Assembly (NCBI GenBank): GCA_965249965.1 | Contig: OZ252262.1 | Span: 1,116,001-1,180,000, forward strand | Direction of reading: 5' to 3' | DNA: 64,000 bases | Source of the DNA: HXMU1420-13 sp965249965 | Lineage (GTDB): Bacteria > Bacteroidota > Rhodothermia > Balneolales > Balneolaceae | Part shown: piece after piece, positions 16,682-26,610 of the stretch | Layout: every line of letters begins with the position of its first letter | How positions within the stretch are numbered: position 1 is the stretch's first letter | Notes under the pieces: model-generated | What the model was told of the DNA's origin: nothing | What the model saw: only the letters and a program-made list of their open reading frames with translations | The model's database searches: none | Position numbers and translations under genes: made by a program

Positions 16682-17887
16682 ATGTCTAAAAAAGCAAAAT
16701 ATAAAGGTACCATTGGAATTTTAACCGGAGGTGGCGATGTGCCCGGACTTAACCCGGCAATTAGAGGCGTCACCATCCGCGCATTAAGAGAAGGATATCG
16801 AGTTATCGGTTTCCGCAGAGGTTGGGCCGGACTTATCGATATCATTAGAGATACGAAAGCTGACAACTCGAACAATTTGATCGATCTAACGGAAGAAATT
16901 GTAAATAAAGCCGGGCGTACAGGCGGTACATTTCTGCATACTTCCAGAACCCGGCCGAGCCATGTTGTTAAAGGTGCAGTTCCGGAGCATTTAAAAGATG
17001 TTTATTCGGAAGACGTTAATGACCTTACTCCTGAAGTTCTGAAAAATCTGGAATGGGCTGGAGTAGATTATCTAATTCCAATCGGCGGTGATGACACCCT
17101 CAGTTATGGGGTACGTCTTTATACAGAAGGGGTTAAAGTAGTTGCCCTCCCAAAAACGATGGATAATGATGTGCCGGGTACTGATTACTGTATTGGATTT
17201 AGTACATGTATCACCCGAACCATCCAACTGGCAAACACGCTAAGAACTTCTGCCGGATCACACGAACGATTTTTGGTAATGGAAGTATTCGGGCGTTATG
17301 CAGGGTATACCGCCATGTTACCGACCATGGCCGGTGCAGCGAGCAGGTGTGTTATTCCTGAATACAAGTTTGATATTGAGCAATTAGCAGAACTCATGAA
17401 TTATGATCGGAAGAAGAATCCAAGCCGATATTCTATGTTGCTGGTTTCTGAGGGCGCAATGTTTACTGGTGGGGAAATGGTCTTCCAGGATGGCACTACT
17501 GATGCCTACGGCCATAAAAAATTGGGTGGTATAGGTGATTTAGTATCTGATGAGCTCAAAAAGCTATCCCCAAAATATAATAATGGGAAAACGGTAAACA
17601 TCATCAATCAGAAGCTTGGATATATGGTGCGCGGTGGTGATCCCGATGCGATAGATTCTATTGCTCCCATGGCATACGGTAACCTAGCGTTGGATTTAAT
17701 ATTACAAGGTATCCACGGTAGATTGGTTGTTCTAAAGAACGGCCGCTACGATAATGTTCCTATCGACATAGTTACAAGTAAGAAAAAAATTGTAAATGTG
17801 AGCAGGCACTATGATACTGATCGACTTCGTCCGTTCTATAAGAGCTTTGAGATGCAACCGTTATTTATAATGACGAGCGAATACTAA
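16682..17887 (+). CDS. Pyrophosphate-type 6-phosphofructokinase
   Basis: The 401-residue protein is a group A phosphofructokinase. Seen are the nucleotide/phosphate loop GILTGGGDVPGLNPAIRG (12-29), GGDDT (135-139), PKTMDNDVPGTDY (157-169) and MEVFGRYAG. Two positions separate donors. The residue equal to Gly104 of the E. coli enzyme is Asp138 here, and the one equal to Gly124 is Lys158. Both are the marks of PPi-using enzymes. It probably makes fructose 1,6-bisphosphate reversibly with PPi. It has its own leader and terminator. Confidence 0.9.
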   Translation: MSKKAKYKGTIGILTGGGDVPGLNPAIRGVTIRALREGYRVIGFRRGWAGLIDIIRDTKADNSNNLIDLTEEIVNKAGRTGGTFLHTSRTRPSHVVKGAVPEHLKDVYSEDVNDLTPEVLKNLEWAGVDYLIPIGGDDTLSYGVRLYTEGVKVVALPKTMDNDVPGTDYCIGFSTCITRTIQLANTLRTSAGSHERFLVMEVFGRYAGYTAMLPTMAGAASRCVIPEYKFDIEQLAELMNYDRKKNPSRYSMLLVSEGAMFTGGEMVFQDGTTDAYGHKKLGGIGDLVSDELKKLSPKYNNGKTVNIINQKLGYMVRGGDPDAIDSIAPMAYGNLALDLILQGIHGRLVVLKNGRYDNVPIDIVTSKKKIVNVSRHYDTDRLRPFYKSFEMQPLFIMTSEY

Positions 17888-17910
17888 AGCGTTAGTTTGA
17901 GAAACTATTA

Positions 17911-17948
17911 AAAAACCCCGGCGCTTATCGAGTGTCGGGGTTTTATTT
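17911..17948 (+). terminator. Rho-independent terminator after phosphofructokinase
   Basis: AAAACCCCG pairs with CGGGGTTTT, followed by ATTTTT. The 210 bases from here to the next start show no other structure I can support. Confidence 0.85.
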
Positions 17949-18162
17949 TTTACGTGATAGGACAAGCAATTTCCAACCAAACTGAAATACTTATAGAAAA
18001 TATTACAGTTGTAGAGCTTGTAAGAACAGAATAGAAAGTATTTAGCAACTATGAAGATCAAGTGAAGACAAAACCGCTTTTCCGTATAAATGCTTGCGGT
18101 CGAATGCTTGAATAGGTATCATCGTCAGATTTTATGATTCAAAACACTAAGAGTTCTTTTCA

Positions 18163-19713
18163 ATGAGTACAAAAACCTTTTTTGGGCATCCTAGAGGTCT
18201 AGCCACCCTTTTCTTTACCGAAATGTGGGAGCGATTCAGCTACTATGGCATGCGTGCCCTCTTGATTCTCTTCATGACAACTCCGGCACTTTCGGGTGGC
18301 CTTGAATTCGATGATGTAACCTCCGGCGCTATTTACGGCCTTTATACGATGGGCGTTTATCTCTTTGCACTACCGGGAGGTTGGCTCGCCGATCACATTA
18401 TTGGTCTTAAAAAATCTGTGTGGTATGGCGGTATAGTCATCACCATAGGCCACTTTACAATGGCCATACCGGGCATAGTAGCCTTATTTACAGGTGGTGG
18501 TCATGGAGGTGAAGTATCAGGATTAGATACATATTCGTTCTTTTTAGGACTCGTGTTTATTGTGATTGGTACGGGGATGCTTAAGCCAAATGTGAGTAGT
18601 ATTGTTGGTGAGCTTTACGGGGGCGCCGAAGATAAGGATAGCGCGAAACGTGATGCCGGTTTCTCCATATTCTACATGGGAATTAACATCGGGGCATTAA
18701 TTGCGCCACTTGTGTGTAGTTTCTTAGCAGCAGAAGTTAACTGGCACCTTGGGTTTGGTGCTGCCGGTATTGGTATGTTATTTGGATTAATACAATACAA
18801 AACTACGGCGTCAAATTTAGATGGCTACGGCGATGCTCCGGTTTATGAGACAGCGGAAGAACAAGCGAAAGCTGCAAAAACTGCGAATATTGCAAAAATT
18901 GTAGGAGCTGCAATGTTGGTAATTTTTGCACTCTTCTTCTTTCAGGTTATTTCGATAGATGCGGTTAGTATTGCAAATGCTTCCAAATATATAATTGCCA
19001 CTGCAGCTGTTTTATTTTTCGCCTATGTAATTCTTCTAGGCGGACTAAATACCGAAGAGAAAAAGAAAGTGGGTGTTATCGGGCTTTTGCTGATTTTCAG
19101 TGCCTTGTTTTGGTCAGGGTTTGAGCAAGCAGGTTCTACCTTAAACCTTTTCGCCGAGCGATTTACTGATCGTACCGTTCTGGGATGGGAAATTCCTGCC
19201 GGAATGTTCCAATCTATCAATTCGATGTTTATAATCATTTTTGCGCCAATATTTGGTGCGATGTGGGTGTGGTTGGCAAAGAAAAATTTGGAGCCTAGTT
19301 CGCCACTTAAATTCGCTTTTGGTTTAATTTTACTGGGCGTTGGGTTTATGGTGATGTATTTCGCAGCAGAAATCGCAGCATCTGGCGATCTTGCAGCACC
19401 TACCTGGTTAATATTTACTTATCTGTTCCACACGTTTGGGGAATTGAGTTTAAGTCCGGTAGGATTGAGTTTGGTAACAAAGCTCTCACCACACCGCTAT
19501 GCAGGGCAAATGATGGGAATGTGGTTCTTATCAGTGGCTATGGGAAATCTGTTTGCAGGATTAATTGCCGGATCATTAAGTGGCGGAACAGAAGATACAT
19601 TAGCTTCTATGCCAGACCAGTACATGGTTATTGTTTATACTACCGTAGGCGCAGGCGTTTTACTTCTGTTGATTTCTAAACCAGTTAGAAAACTGATGGG
19701 TAACGTCCATTAA
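18163..19713 (+). CDS. POT/PTR2 family proton-dependent peptide transporter
   Basis: The 516-residue inner-membrane protein has about 14 helices. The N-terminus shows the POT signature: FGHPRGLATLFFTEMWERFSYYGM contains the ExxERFxYY proton-coupling motif (EMWERFSYYG, near residues 18-27). FYMGINIGALIAP matches the second PTR2 signature. It should import di- and tripeptides with protons. A terminator follows directly. The neighbouring M20 amidohydrolase on the other strand could act on related substrates, but there is no operon link. Confidence 0.92.
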   Translation: MSTKTFFGHPRGLATLFFTEMWERFSYYGMRALLILFMTTPALSGGLEFDDVTSGAIYGLYTMGVYLFALPGGWLADHIIGLKKSVWYGGIVITIGHFTMAIPGIVALFTGGGHGGEVSGLDTYSFFLGLVFIVIGTGMLKPNVSSIVGELYGGAEDKDSAKRDAGFSIFYMGINIGALIAPLVCSFLAAEVNWHLGFGAAGIGMLFGLIQYKTTASNLDGYGDAPVYETAEEQAKAAKTANIAKIVGAAMLVIFALFFFQVISIDAVSIANASKYIIATAAVLFFAYVILLGGLNTEEKKKVGVIGLLLIFSALFWSGFEQAGSTLNLFAERFTDRTVLGWEIPAGMFQSINSMFIIIFAPIFGAMWVWLAKKNLEPSSPLKFAFGLILLGVGFMVMYFAAEIAASGDLAAPTWLIFTYLFHTFGELSLSPVGLSLVTKLSPHRYAGQMMGMWFLSVAMGNLFAGLIAGSLSGGTEDTLASMPDQYMVIVYTTVGAGVLLLLISKPVRKLMGNVH

Positions 19714-19733
19714 TTGAAAAGGTTTGCTTATTA

Positions 19734-19762
19734 AAAAAGCCTCCACTTGGAGGCTTTTTTTA
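19734..19762 (+). terminator. Rho-independent terminator after the peptide transporter
   Basis: AAAAGCCTCC pairs with GGAGGCTTTT and is followed by further T. Confidence 0.9.
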
Positions 19763-19773
19763 TTTAGTCATTT

Positions 19774-19843
19774 GTCATCGCGGACTTGATCCGCGATCTG
19801 GATTTTAATTGAATCAAGATTCCTGTCTTCGCAGGTATGACGG
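19774..19843. repeat. Interspersed repeat with GTCAT and ATGAC ends
   Basis: The element begins GTCATCGCGGACTTGATCC and ends CTTCGCAGGTATGACGG. An internal hairpin CGCGGA/TCCGCG lies in its left arm. It belongs to the same class of short repeats as those in the DUF6090 array, but sits here in an ordinary intergenic space between a terminator and a convergent gene end. Confidence 0.7.
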
Positions 19844-19863
19844 TTTAAGGAAATAAGTCAGAG

Positions 19864-21297
19864 TTATTGCTCAAAATCTAATGGCGGTGGACCCGGGGGT
19901 ATCATCCCCTCATACTCATAATCTCCTTTGCGTTCTAAGAATTCTGCTTTCACATCGTCAATAAGCTCAGGGTTTTGATACAAATCGATCATCGTCATCG
20001 AAAGTGCTTTGGTAGCATATAACATTCCTTTGTGTCCAATCGACATGCCACCCGTGGCAACCACTGCCCACGAATGCCATGGAGTTCCCTTTGGAGCTGT
20101 GGTAACACCCAATCGAATGGTAGGAACAACAAAGCTCACATCACCCACATCCGTAGAACCGCCCATTGGATGTTCTGCTGTTTCTTTTAAAGGGTTAATC
20201 TGCATATCGATACCAACCTGATCTTTACCCGTGGCTTCCTGAATCGCTTTTGCAAATTCTTCTTCCTCTTCCGTGTATTCAATTACACCCAGGGTTTCGA
20301 GATTGGCCTGTAACGCCGCTCCCCCCGCTCGGTTAGGTAACACTTCATGAATTCCGGAAATAAGCGAAACCGAGTGATCTACATTCGCCATAATAGCTGC
20401 ACCTTCAGACATGGCCATCACGCGCTCATACACTTCCTGCATACCTGCTCGCTTTGTGTCGCGTACACGCACCCAGATTTTCGAGTAATCTGGAACCACA
20501 TTTACCACTTTCCCGGCATCCTGAATGTGATAATGAATGCGAACCGTTGGTTTGATGTGCTCGCGATACATGTTGATGCCATCGGTGTACAATTCCAGAG
20601 CATCTCCGGCACTGCGTCCATTCCATGGATCTCCCGAAGCATGTGCGGCCTGACCGTAGAACTCAACTAAAAAATCCACTAGTGCCAAACTCGATTGCAC
20701 ATTAGCCTGTGTTTCGTAGCTTGGATGCCAGTCCATCATTACATCCACATCATCGAATAAACCGGCGCGAATCATCCACAACTTCCCGAAAAATTTCTCT
20801 TCGGCGGGTGTTCCATAAAAGCGAATGGTTCCCTCGAGTTCACCCGATTCAATCAACTCTTTGATGGTGATTGCCGCACCTAGGGAAGCAACCCCAAATA
20901 AATTATGCCCACAGCCGTGTCCTGGAGCGCTTTCTACCAATGGCGATTTAAAGGGGACTGTTTCCTGTGAAAGTCCCGGAAGTGCATCAAATTCGCCCAT
21001 AATTCCAATAATGGGTCCATCGCCGTTTGAATATTCCGCGGTAAAAGCCGTTGGGATTTCACCCACACCGCGATTTACGGTAAACCCGTGCATTTCCGCA
21101 AAATCAGCGAGAGCAGCTGCAGATTGATTTTCTAAAAAGGCGATTTCGGCAAATTCCCAGATCGAATCGCTAAGTTTGGTAAGGTCGCCAGCATGGTTCT
21201 CCACACTTTCGATGACCATTGATTTCAGTTCGTCGGTAGTTTGTGCGTTAACTTGAGTCGAAATCAACACAAAGAAGAGCAGTAGTAGTTTTTTCAT
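19864..21297 (-). CDS. M20 family amidohydrolase (AbgB-like), exported
   Basis: I start at the ATG giving MKKLLLLFFVLISTQVNAQ, a clear signal peptide; the longer frame from a TTG overlaps the gap to the upstream gene. The mature protein is about 458 residues. Metal-binding and core motifs are visible: GIMGEFDALPGLSQ, PGHGCGHNLFG, TPAEEKFFGK and the dimer-lid region with YGQAAHAS. It resembles p-aminobenzoyl-glutamate hydrolase subunit B and related amidohydrolases. The likely activity is cleavage of an amide bond in an N-acyl amino acid or peptide-like substrate in the periplasm. It lies ten bases downstream of the outer-membrane protein gene, so the two form an operon. Confidence 0.88.
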   Translation of the reverse strand: MKKLLLLFFVLISTQVNAQTTDELKSMVIESVENHAGDLTKLSDSIWEFAEIAFLENQSAAALADFAEMHGFTVNRGVGEIPTAFTAEYSNGDGPIIGIMGEFDALPGLSQETVPFKSPLVESAPGHGCGHNLFGVASLGAAITIKELIESGELEGTIRFYGTPAEEKFFGKLWMIRAGLFDDVDVMMDWHPSYETQANVQSSLALVDFLVEFYGQAAHASGDPWNGRSAGDALELYTDGINMYREHIKPTVRIHYHIQDAGKVVNVVPDYSKIWVRVRDTKRAGMQEVYERVMAMSEGAAIMANVDHSVSLISGIHEVLPNRAGGAALQANLETLGVIEYTEEEEEFAKAIQEATGKDQVGIDMQINPLKETAEHPMGGSTDVGDVSFVVPTIRLGVTTAPKGTPWHSWAVVATGGMSIGHKGMLYATKALSMTMIDLYQNPELIDDVKAEFLERKGDYEYEGMIPPGPPPLDFEQ

Positions 21298-21307
21298 TGG
21301 TAAGGTA

Positions 21308-22012
21308 TCAGAATCTAGTTGCAACCCCGATCTTTAAGAAAGTGTCAGACTCCTCATCAAAAACAAGGCCGAGGTCGATTTGTGAGTTTGAATGTATCAA
21401 ATATGAGACACCCATTTCATAATTTTTATTATCAAAGAATTCCGTCTCGACAAACGAGAATCCAACGTATGCAGAGGTCGACGAGTTGATGGCAAAGCCG
21501 GGATTTAAGGTGAAGTAGTAGGTTGGTATATCGAAATCACTAAAAATATAATTTCCATATCCTACATTGGTATTCATGGAAAGTTGGTCGGTTAGAGAAA
21601 TGTCACCCAATAGAATGAGTTGAGTGAAAGTTTCGCTAAAGTCGGTATTCAGAAATGGGAGAATGGTTCTGCTTAATAAAGTTATTCTAAGATCATTAGA
21701 AGCATTCGAAAATAGATTGTACTTCACTATACCAAATTGGGCGGAGCGAAATGAATCACCGCCATCGGGAAAGAAAATGGATCCTGCTTCAAATTGAATT
21801 TCCAATTTATCCATCAAGCCAGCTCGGATGAATAATTCTCCAACATTAGTACCAAACTCGGAGGTGGTTACACCTGCTTCAATTCCATACATCCCAACAG
21901 GAGTTATAGAAGTGCTAAAACCAAATCCCGGTCGATCTGCTTGCACATTTTGCTGCGCGAATACTGATCCTGAAATACACAAAATTGTTATAATCAGCGA
22001 TGTAATTTTCAT
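21308..22012 (-). CDS. Predicted outer-membrane beta-barrel (phenol MetA pathway-like)
   Basis: The 234-residue precursor has a signal peptide ending near VFAQ. It continues QADRPGFGFSTSITPVG, the typical opening of the MetA-pathway phenol degradation/transporter-like barrel family. Alternating hydrophobic strands follow to a C-terminal Phe, the usual signal for outer-membrane assembly. Its transported compound cannot be told from sequence. Being first in an operon with a periplasmic amidohydrolase, it may handle the same class of small molecules. Confidence 0.75.
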   Translation of the reverse strand: MKITSLIITILCISGSVFAQQNVQADRPGFGFSTSITPVGMYGIEAGVTTSEFGTNVGELFIRAGLMDKLEIQFEAGSIFFPDGGDSFRSAQFGIVKYNLFSNASNDLRITLLSRTILPFLNTDFSETFTQLILLGDISLTDQLSMNTNVGYGNYIFSDFDIPTYYFTLNPGFAINSSTSAYVGFSFVETEFFDNKNYEMGVSYLIHSNSQIDLGLVFDEESDTFLKIGVATRF

Positions 22013-22088
22013 GTTAGGCTAAGTTGATTGTTAGGGTTATTTTTGGATTTCGAACTTGATACCATGATTTTGCATTGTACCTATAACT

Positions 22089-23483
22089 ATGTCTCAAAGC
22101 AATAAACAGTTAGCACATATTGATCAAAAACCATCGATCGCAGCAATTGCTACTCCGGTTGGAGAAGGTGGAATAGCTGTGATTCGGGTATCAGGAAAGG
22201 ATGCATTTGAAAAAGTGAAAATTGCTTTTTCAGGGAAAGATTTATTGAAGGTTGATTCGCATACCGTGCATTTTGGGAAAATTGTGGATCGGGATAAACT
22301 ACCTGTTGATGAAGTATTGGTAACAGTGTTCAAATCCCCAAGGAGTTATACCGGGGAAGATACGGTCGAGATTTCCTGCCATGGTGGAGTGTTGGTGACG
22401 CAAAAAGTATTGGAAACCATTTTAGCAACCGGAGTAAAAGCTGCGGAAGCGGGTGAATTTACCCAGCGTGCTTTTTTAAATGGGAAAATGGATCTGGACC
22501 AGGCGGAAGCTGTAGCAGATATCATCCATGCAAAGAGTGTGAAAGCCGTGGATGCCGCTCATCAACAATTGGAAGGAAGGCTAGGGGAGCACATCAAAAA
22601 ATTTCGCCAACAAATTATCGATGCTACGGCAATGGTTGAGCTCGAACTGGATTTTATTGAAGAAGATGTGGAGTTCGCAAATAAAGACCAGCTAATGAAA
22701 TTACTGGTGGATGTTTCCTCAGAAATAGAAAATTTATTAGATACGTATGAAACGGGGAGACTCGTAAAAGATGGCGTCAAAACGGTACTCATTGGACGAC
22801 CAAATGCTGGTAAGTCTACTTTGCTAAATACCCTGGTTGGTACAGATCGAGCTATTGTGACGGACATTGCCGGAACCACGCGAGATACCATTGATGTAGA
22901 TTGGAATTACGAGGGATTACTTTTCAAGCTCATCGATACAGCAGGGTTACGAAATACTGAAGATGTGGTGGAAGCGGAAGGTGTTAAACGATCTCAGAAA
23001 GCATTTGAACAAGCCGATTTAGTGATTTATTTAAAGGACTTGTCTCATCCATTTACTCCAGAAGAGAAAGAAGAGGTTGCCGGGTATCAGAAAAGAGCCG
23101 GAGAAACACCTTTTATTTTGATAGGCACTAAAGCTGATATCGAACTGGATTATGGCTGGCGAACTGAGTTTGATATCAAAATATCTGCAAAAATTGGTGA
23201 GCAAATAGAAGTGCTAAAAGCTTTACTAAAAGAGCGGGCACTCGAGAACAAACACTACGATGCCTCCAGTTTATTAGTCACCTCTACGCGCCATCGAGAT
23301 GCCTTGAAGAAAGCAAATGAGCAAGTGCAGGCTGCGATTAATAGCTTAAAATTAGGCATGACCGGAGATTTCCTTTCGATAGATTTAAGGGCGGCGCTCA
23401 ACGAGTTGGGAACCATCACCGGTGAAATCACAAACGAGCATATTTTAGACTCGATTTTTTCCCGCTTTTGTATCGGAAAATAA
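22089..23483 (+). CDS. mnmE: tRNA modification GTPase MnmE
   Basis: The 464-residue protein has the N-terminal folate-binding domain (IAAIATPVGEGGIAVIRVSG), a helical domain interrupted by a G domain, and the C-terminal FCIGK motif needed for catalysis. G-domain motifs are intact: GRPNAGKST (Walker A), the IAGTTRD switch I region, DTAGL (G3), and GTKAD as the NKxD equivalent. With MnmG it modifies the wobble uridine of certain tRNAs in the cytoplasm. It is divergent from the OMP/M20 operon with 76 bases between starts. Confidence 0.97.
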   Translation: MSQSNKQLAHIDQKPSIAAIATPVGEGGIAVIRVSGKDAFEKVKIAFSGKDLLKVDSHTVHFGKIVDRDKLPVDEVLVTVFKSPRSYTGEDTVEISCHGGVLVTQKVLETILATGVKAAEAGEFTQRAFLNGKMDLDQAEAVADIIHAKSVKAVDAAHQQLEGRLGEHIKKFRQQIIDATAMVELELDFIEEDVEFANKDQLMKLLVDVSSEIENLLDTYETGRLVKDGVKTVLIGRPNAGKSTLLNTLVGTDRAIVTDIAGTTRDTIDVDWNYEGLLFKLIDTAGLRNTEDVVEAEGVKRSQKAFEQADLVIYLKDLSHPFTPEEKEEVAGYQKRAGETPFILIGTKADIELDYGWRTEFDIKISAKIGEQIEVLKALLKERALENKHYDASSLLVTSTRHRDALKKANEQVQAAINSLKLGMTGDFLSIDLRAALNELGTITGEITNEHILDSIFSRFCIGK

Positions 23484-23514
23484 AAAAAGCCCCCACTCAA
23501 CGAGTAGGGGCTTT
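23484..23514 (-). terminator. Terminator between mnmE and the M16 peptidase gene
   Basis: A stem AAAGCCCC-ACTC/GAGT-GGGGCTTT with one mismatch. The T run is on the minus strand, so it mainly ends the M16 transcript. It may also act weakly on mnmE. Confidence 0.75.
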
Positions 23515-23534
23515 GAATAGATTAAGCGCGCTGA

Positions 23535-26420
23535 TTATTCGTCGCTATCAGCGTTTTCCTGCATTTCCATAATGATGTCGCCATTTGGGCTAACATCCAC
23601 TACTTCGTAGCCGAGCGCTTGCAGTTTTTCTCTGTGTGAGGCTGCATCACCTACTACCAGGATGTACGCATTTTCAAGTTGCAGATGCTTTGCGGCTAGC
23701 GCATCGATTTCTTCCTTTGTAATTGTGCGAATGATTTCTGATTGGGTATCCACAAAATCACCAGGCAAATCATATCGAACAATCTGCCCTAAAAATCCTG
23801 CTTTTTGGAAGGGTGCTTCGTAGCGAAGCGCATCCCGTTGGCCGATTGAATTTCTCATGAAAGAAAGTTCATCTTCAGAAATTCCACCTTCTCTGAAATC
23901 GTTGATTTCTTTTAGAAACTCAACCACTGAACTGTCGGTAGCATCGGCTCTTACACCAGCTGTGGAAGTAAATACACCGTTATCGGTATCAGAGCTGAAG
24001 AAGGAACGAGCGCCGTAGGTCCACCCCTTGTCTTCTCTAAGATTTAGATTAATTCGGCTGTTAAAAGCACCGCCTAGTGTATAGTTCATTAAGGTGGTTT
24101 TATAATACTCACCGGTTGCATCGTACGTTAAGCCTGTCATGTAACCCACTCGAATTTCAGATTGTGGTGCACCAGCTTTATCCACTAAATATACTTTGGT
24201 ATAATCGGTTTGTGTGGGCTCAGGAAGTTCCGGGAGTTCAGCACCTGTCTGCTGCCAAGCATTTAAGAAGCTTAGTTTTTCCATCACTTCATCACGCGAT
24301 ACATCGCCAACAATAACTACTTCTGTTAACTCCGGCGCATAGTAGTCATCATAAAAAGCTTGTGCATCTTCAACGGTGATTCTGGACACAGTTTCTTCGA
24401 TACCGCTACCAGGTACGGAAAGAATATGCTCATCACCGTATAAAAGGCGATCATAAACTAAACTCGCTATAGAAGCAGGATTCTCGTACGTGCTTTTAAT
24501 TCCTTCGATTTGCTGCTGTTTGATGCGAGCAAAATCAGTCTCAATAAATGCTGGTCGATATAGCATTTCTTCAGCTAGTTCCAGCGTACGATCCAGATTC
24601 TTTTTCAACGTACCGATATTCATAATGGTACTGTTATTGCTGGTTGAAAAACTGATGGAGCTGGCTATCATTCTCAATTCTTCAGCGATTTCTTCAGAAG
24701 TGTAATTTTCTGTTGACTCCGTCATCATTGAGGCCGTGAGTGAGGCAAGTCCCGCTTTCTCAGCATGATATGCATCCATTTTGTGCCCGCCTCTAATTCG
24801 AAGCTGAATATTAACAGTTGGAATCTCGTCGCTGTTTGTTCCAATAAACTTAATGCCATTTGCTGCTTCAGTTCTCCAGAATGTTGGAACCGGAACCAAC
24901 GGAGCAGGGCCCGGAGTTGGTCGAACACTTCGGTCAAAAGTGTCGCCGGTTGGGCGGTTGTAGCTAAGGCCTGAATAATCGGTAGTTGGGAATGGGTTCT
25001 CACCTTCTCGCTGAACTACAAAATTATCCGGTTGGGTTGGCTGCGTTGCCCCGCCATCATTTGGAAGCACACTTAAAATTACGGCAGGTTTGTTGTAGAT
25101 ATACTCGTTAAATACACGCATTATATCGTCTTTAGTCACAGCGTTATAACGATCTATATCTTTCTTGATGTAGTCCGGATCACTGGCAAAAGTCTCATAT
25201 GCGGCTAGCTGGGCAACCTTACCACCAAAACCACCAACCGTTTGTAAGCCATTAATAAATCCAGACTCGAACGACGCTTTGATTTTAGTCATGTCAGCGT
25301 CAGAAACGCCTTCCTGAGCAAATTCATCAAGGATTGTTCTCATTTCTGTTTCGAATTCAGTGAGAGTTCGTCCAGGGAAAGGAAGAACAAGAAGCTGGAA
25401 TTCGCCGGCTAATTCAGACGCAGGATGAAAAACCGCAGTTTGAATGGCTTTCTGAGTCTCCACAAACTTTTTATAGAAATATGAACTACGGCCAGTTCCT
25501 AAAATTTGTGCAAGATAGTCGAGTGGTGCTTCATCAGGATGAAATCTTGGTACAGTTGGATACACAAAATTTACCATCGGGAAACGAATATTATTATCAA
25601 CATAGGATACATATCGATCTTGATCGAGTTCCACTGGCTCAAGTACCATGTCTTCAACTTCAGGACCTCTTGGGATAACTCCAAAATACTTTTCAACCAA
25701 GGTAACAACTTCGTCGGTATCCACATTACCACCTACGGTAAGAACAGCATTATTTGGGCCATACCAACGTAAAAAGAAGTTTTTGAGGTCATCTAATTCT
25801 ACACGGTCAAGATCTTCCAGGCGCCCGATGGTTAACCAGGAATAGGGGTGGCCAAATGGGTAAAGAGCTTCTGCCAAAATTTCAAATCGCTTACCGTAGG
25901 CACGATTATCATAATTTTGCCCTTTTTCATTTTTTACTGTTGAGCGCTGAATTTCGAATTTTTCTTGCGTAACGGCATCTAAGAAAAAGCCCATTCTGTC
26001 TGCTTCTAACCAAAGTGCCGTTTCCAATTGATTGGATGGTACAGTTTCGAAATAATTTGTTCGATCGCGATTGGTAGTTCCATTTAAAGTTCCACCTGCA
26101 TCACTTACAATTTTAAAATGCTCTTCATCAGCAACATTTTCGGATCCTTGAAACATCATGTGCTCAAAGAAATGGGCGAAACCAGATTTATTTAACTCTT
26201 CGCGAGCTGAACCCACATGATAGGTTACATCAACATGAACGAGTGGATCTGAGTGATCTTCGTGAACAATCAGAGTAAGTCCGTTATCGAGAATAAATTT
26301 TTTGTATGGGATTACAATTTCATCTCCATCTTTCGAAACCTCTTCAACGAGTTGAGTTTGAGCAAATATTGCGGTTGACGAGATTCCTGCAATCAGAAAT
26401 GCCAGAAGTAATTTTTTCAT
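23535..26420 (-). CDS. M16 family double-domain metallopeptidase, exported
   Basis: I choose the start giving MKKLLLAFLIAGISSTAIFAQ, a signal peptide; the frame extends 19 codons further upstream. The mature protein of about 940 residues has two pitrilysin-like halves. The first half holds the inverted zinc motif HFFEH (residues 83-87), and the downstream Glu in the NRAYGKRFEILAEALYP region completes the site. The second half lacks zinc ligands but keeps the R/Y substrate pair segment LREDKGWTYGARS near residue 845. One active and one inactive half is normal for the family. It probably degrades peptides in the periplasm. Confidence 0.92.
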   Translation of the reverse strand: MKKLLLAFLIAGISSTAIFAQTQLVEEVSKDGDEIVIPYKKFILDNGLTLIVHEDHSDPLVHVDVTYHVGSAREELNKSGFAHFFEHMMFQGSENVADEEHFKIVSDAGGTLNGTTNRDRTNYFETVPSNQLETALWLEADRMGFFLDAVTQEKFEIQRSTVKNEKGQNYDNRAYGKRFEILAEALYPFGHPYSWLTIGRLEDLDRVELDDLKNFFLRWYGPNNAVLTVGGNVDTDEVVTLVEKYFGVIPRGPEVEDMVLEPVELDQDRYVSYVDNNIRFPMVNFVYPTVPRFHPDEAPLDYLAQILGTGRSSYFYKKFVETQKAIQTAVFHPASELAGEFQLLVLPFPGRTLTEFETEMRTILDEFAQEGVSDADMTKIKASFESGFINGLQTVGGFGGKVAQLAAYETFASDPDYIKKDIDRYNAVTKDDIMRVFNEYIYNKPAVILSVLPNDGGATQPTQPDNFVVQREGENPFPTTDYSGLSYNRPTGDTFDRSVRPTPGPAPLVPVPTFWRTEAANGIKFIGTNSDEIPTVNIQLRIRGGHKMDAYHAEKAGLASLTASMMTESTENYTSEEIAEELRMIASSISFSTSNNSTIMNIGTLKKNLDRTLELAEEMLYRPAFIETDFARIKQQQIEGIKSTYENPASIASLVYDRLLYGDEHILSVPGSGIEETVSRITVEDAQAFYDDYYAPELTEVVIVGDVSRDEVMEKLSFLNAWQQTGAELPELPEPTQTDYTKVYLVDKAGAPQSEIRVGYMTGLTYDATGEYYKTTLMNYTLGGAFNSRINLNLREDKGWTYGARSFFSSDTDNGVFTSTAGVRADATDSSVVEFLKEINDFREGGISEDELSFMRNSIGQRDALRYEAPFQKAGFLGQIVRYDLPGDFVDTQSEIIRTITKEEIDALAAKHLQLENAYILVVGDAASHREKLQALGYEVVDVSPNGDIIMEMQENADSDE

Positions 26421-26557
26421 GAGAAATAGTTGATTTTTATTCATTGAATAGCAGCCTGAAATTAATAATAGAACCAATGTACTACAACTAATAAGGCCTG
26501 GTAATTAATGCATTAAACAGAACTTGAATTACGTCTAGTAATCCAAAATGTTTTGCA

Positions 26558-26592
26558 TAAAAAAAGCCCTCATAATTAAGAGGGCTTTATAA
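26558..26592 (-). terminator. Terminator after secG
   Basis: AAAGCCCTC pairs with GAGGGCTTT. The long T run is on the minus strand, downstream of secG. Confidence 0.85.
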
Positions 26593-26610
26593 AAATTCTA
26601 GAAGATGGGA

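Noticed and set aside
15344..17887. Common operon or regulation of the SQR-like and phosphofructokinase genes
   Set aside because: They are divergent with 138 bases between starts and no shared palindromic operator that I can see.
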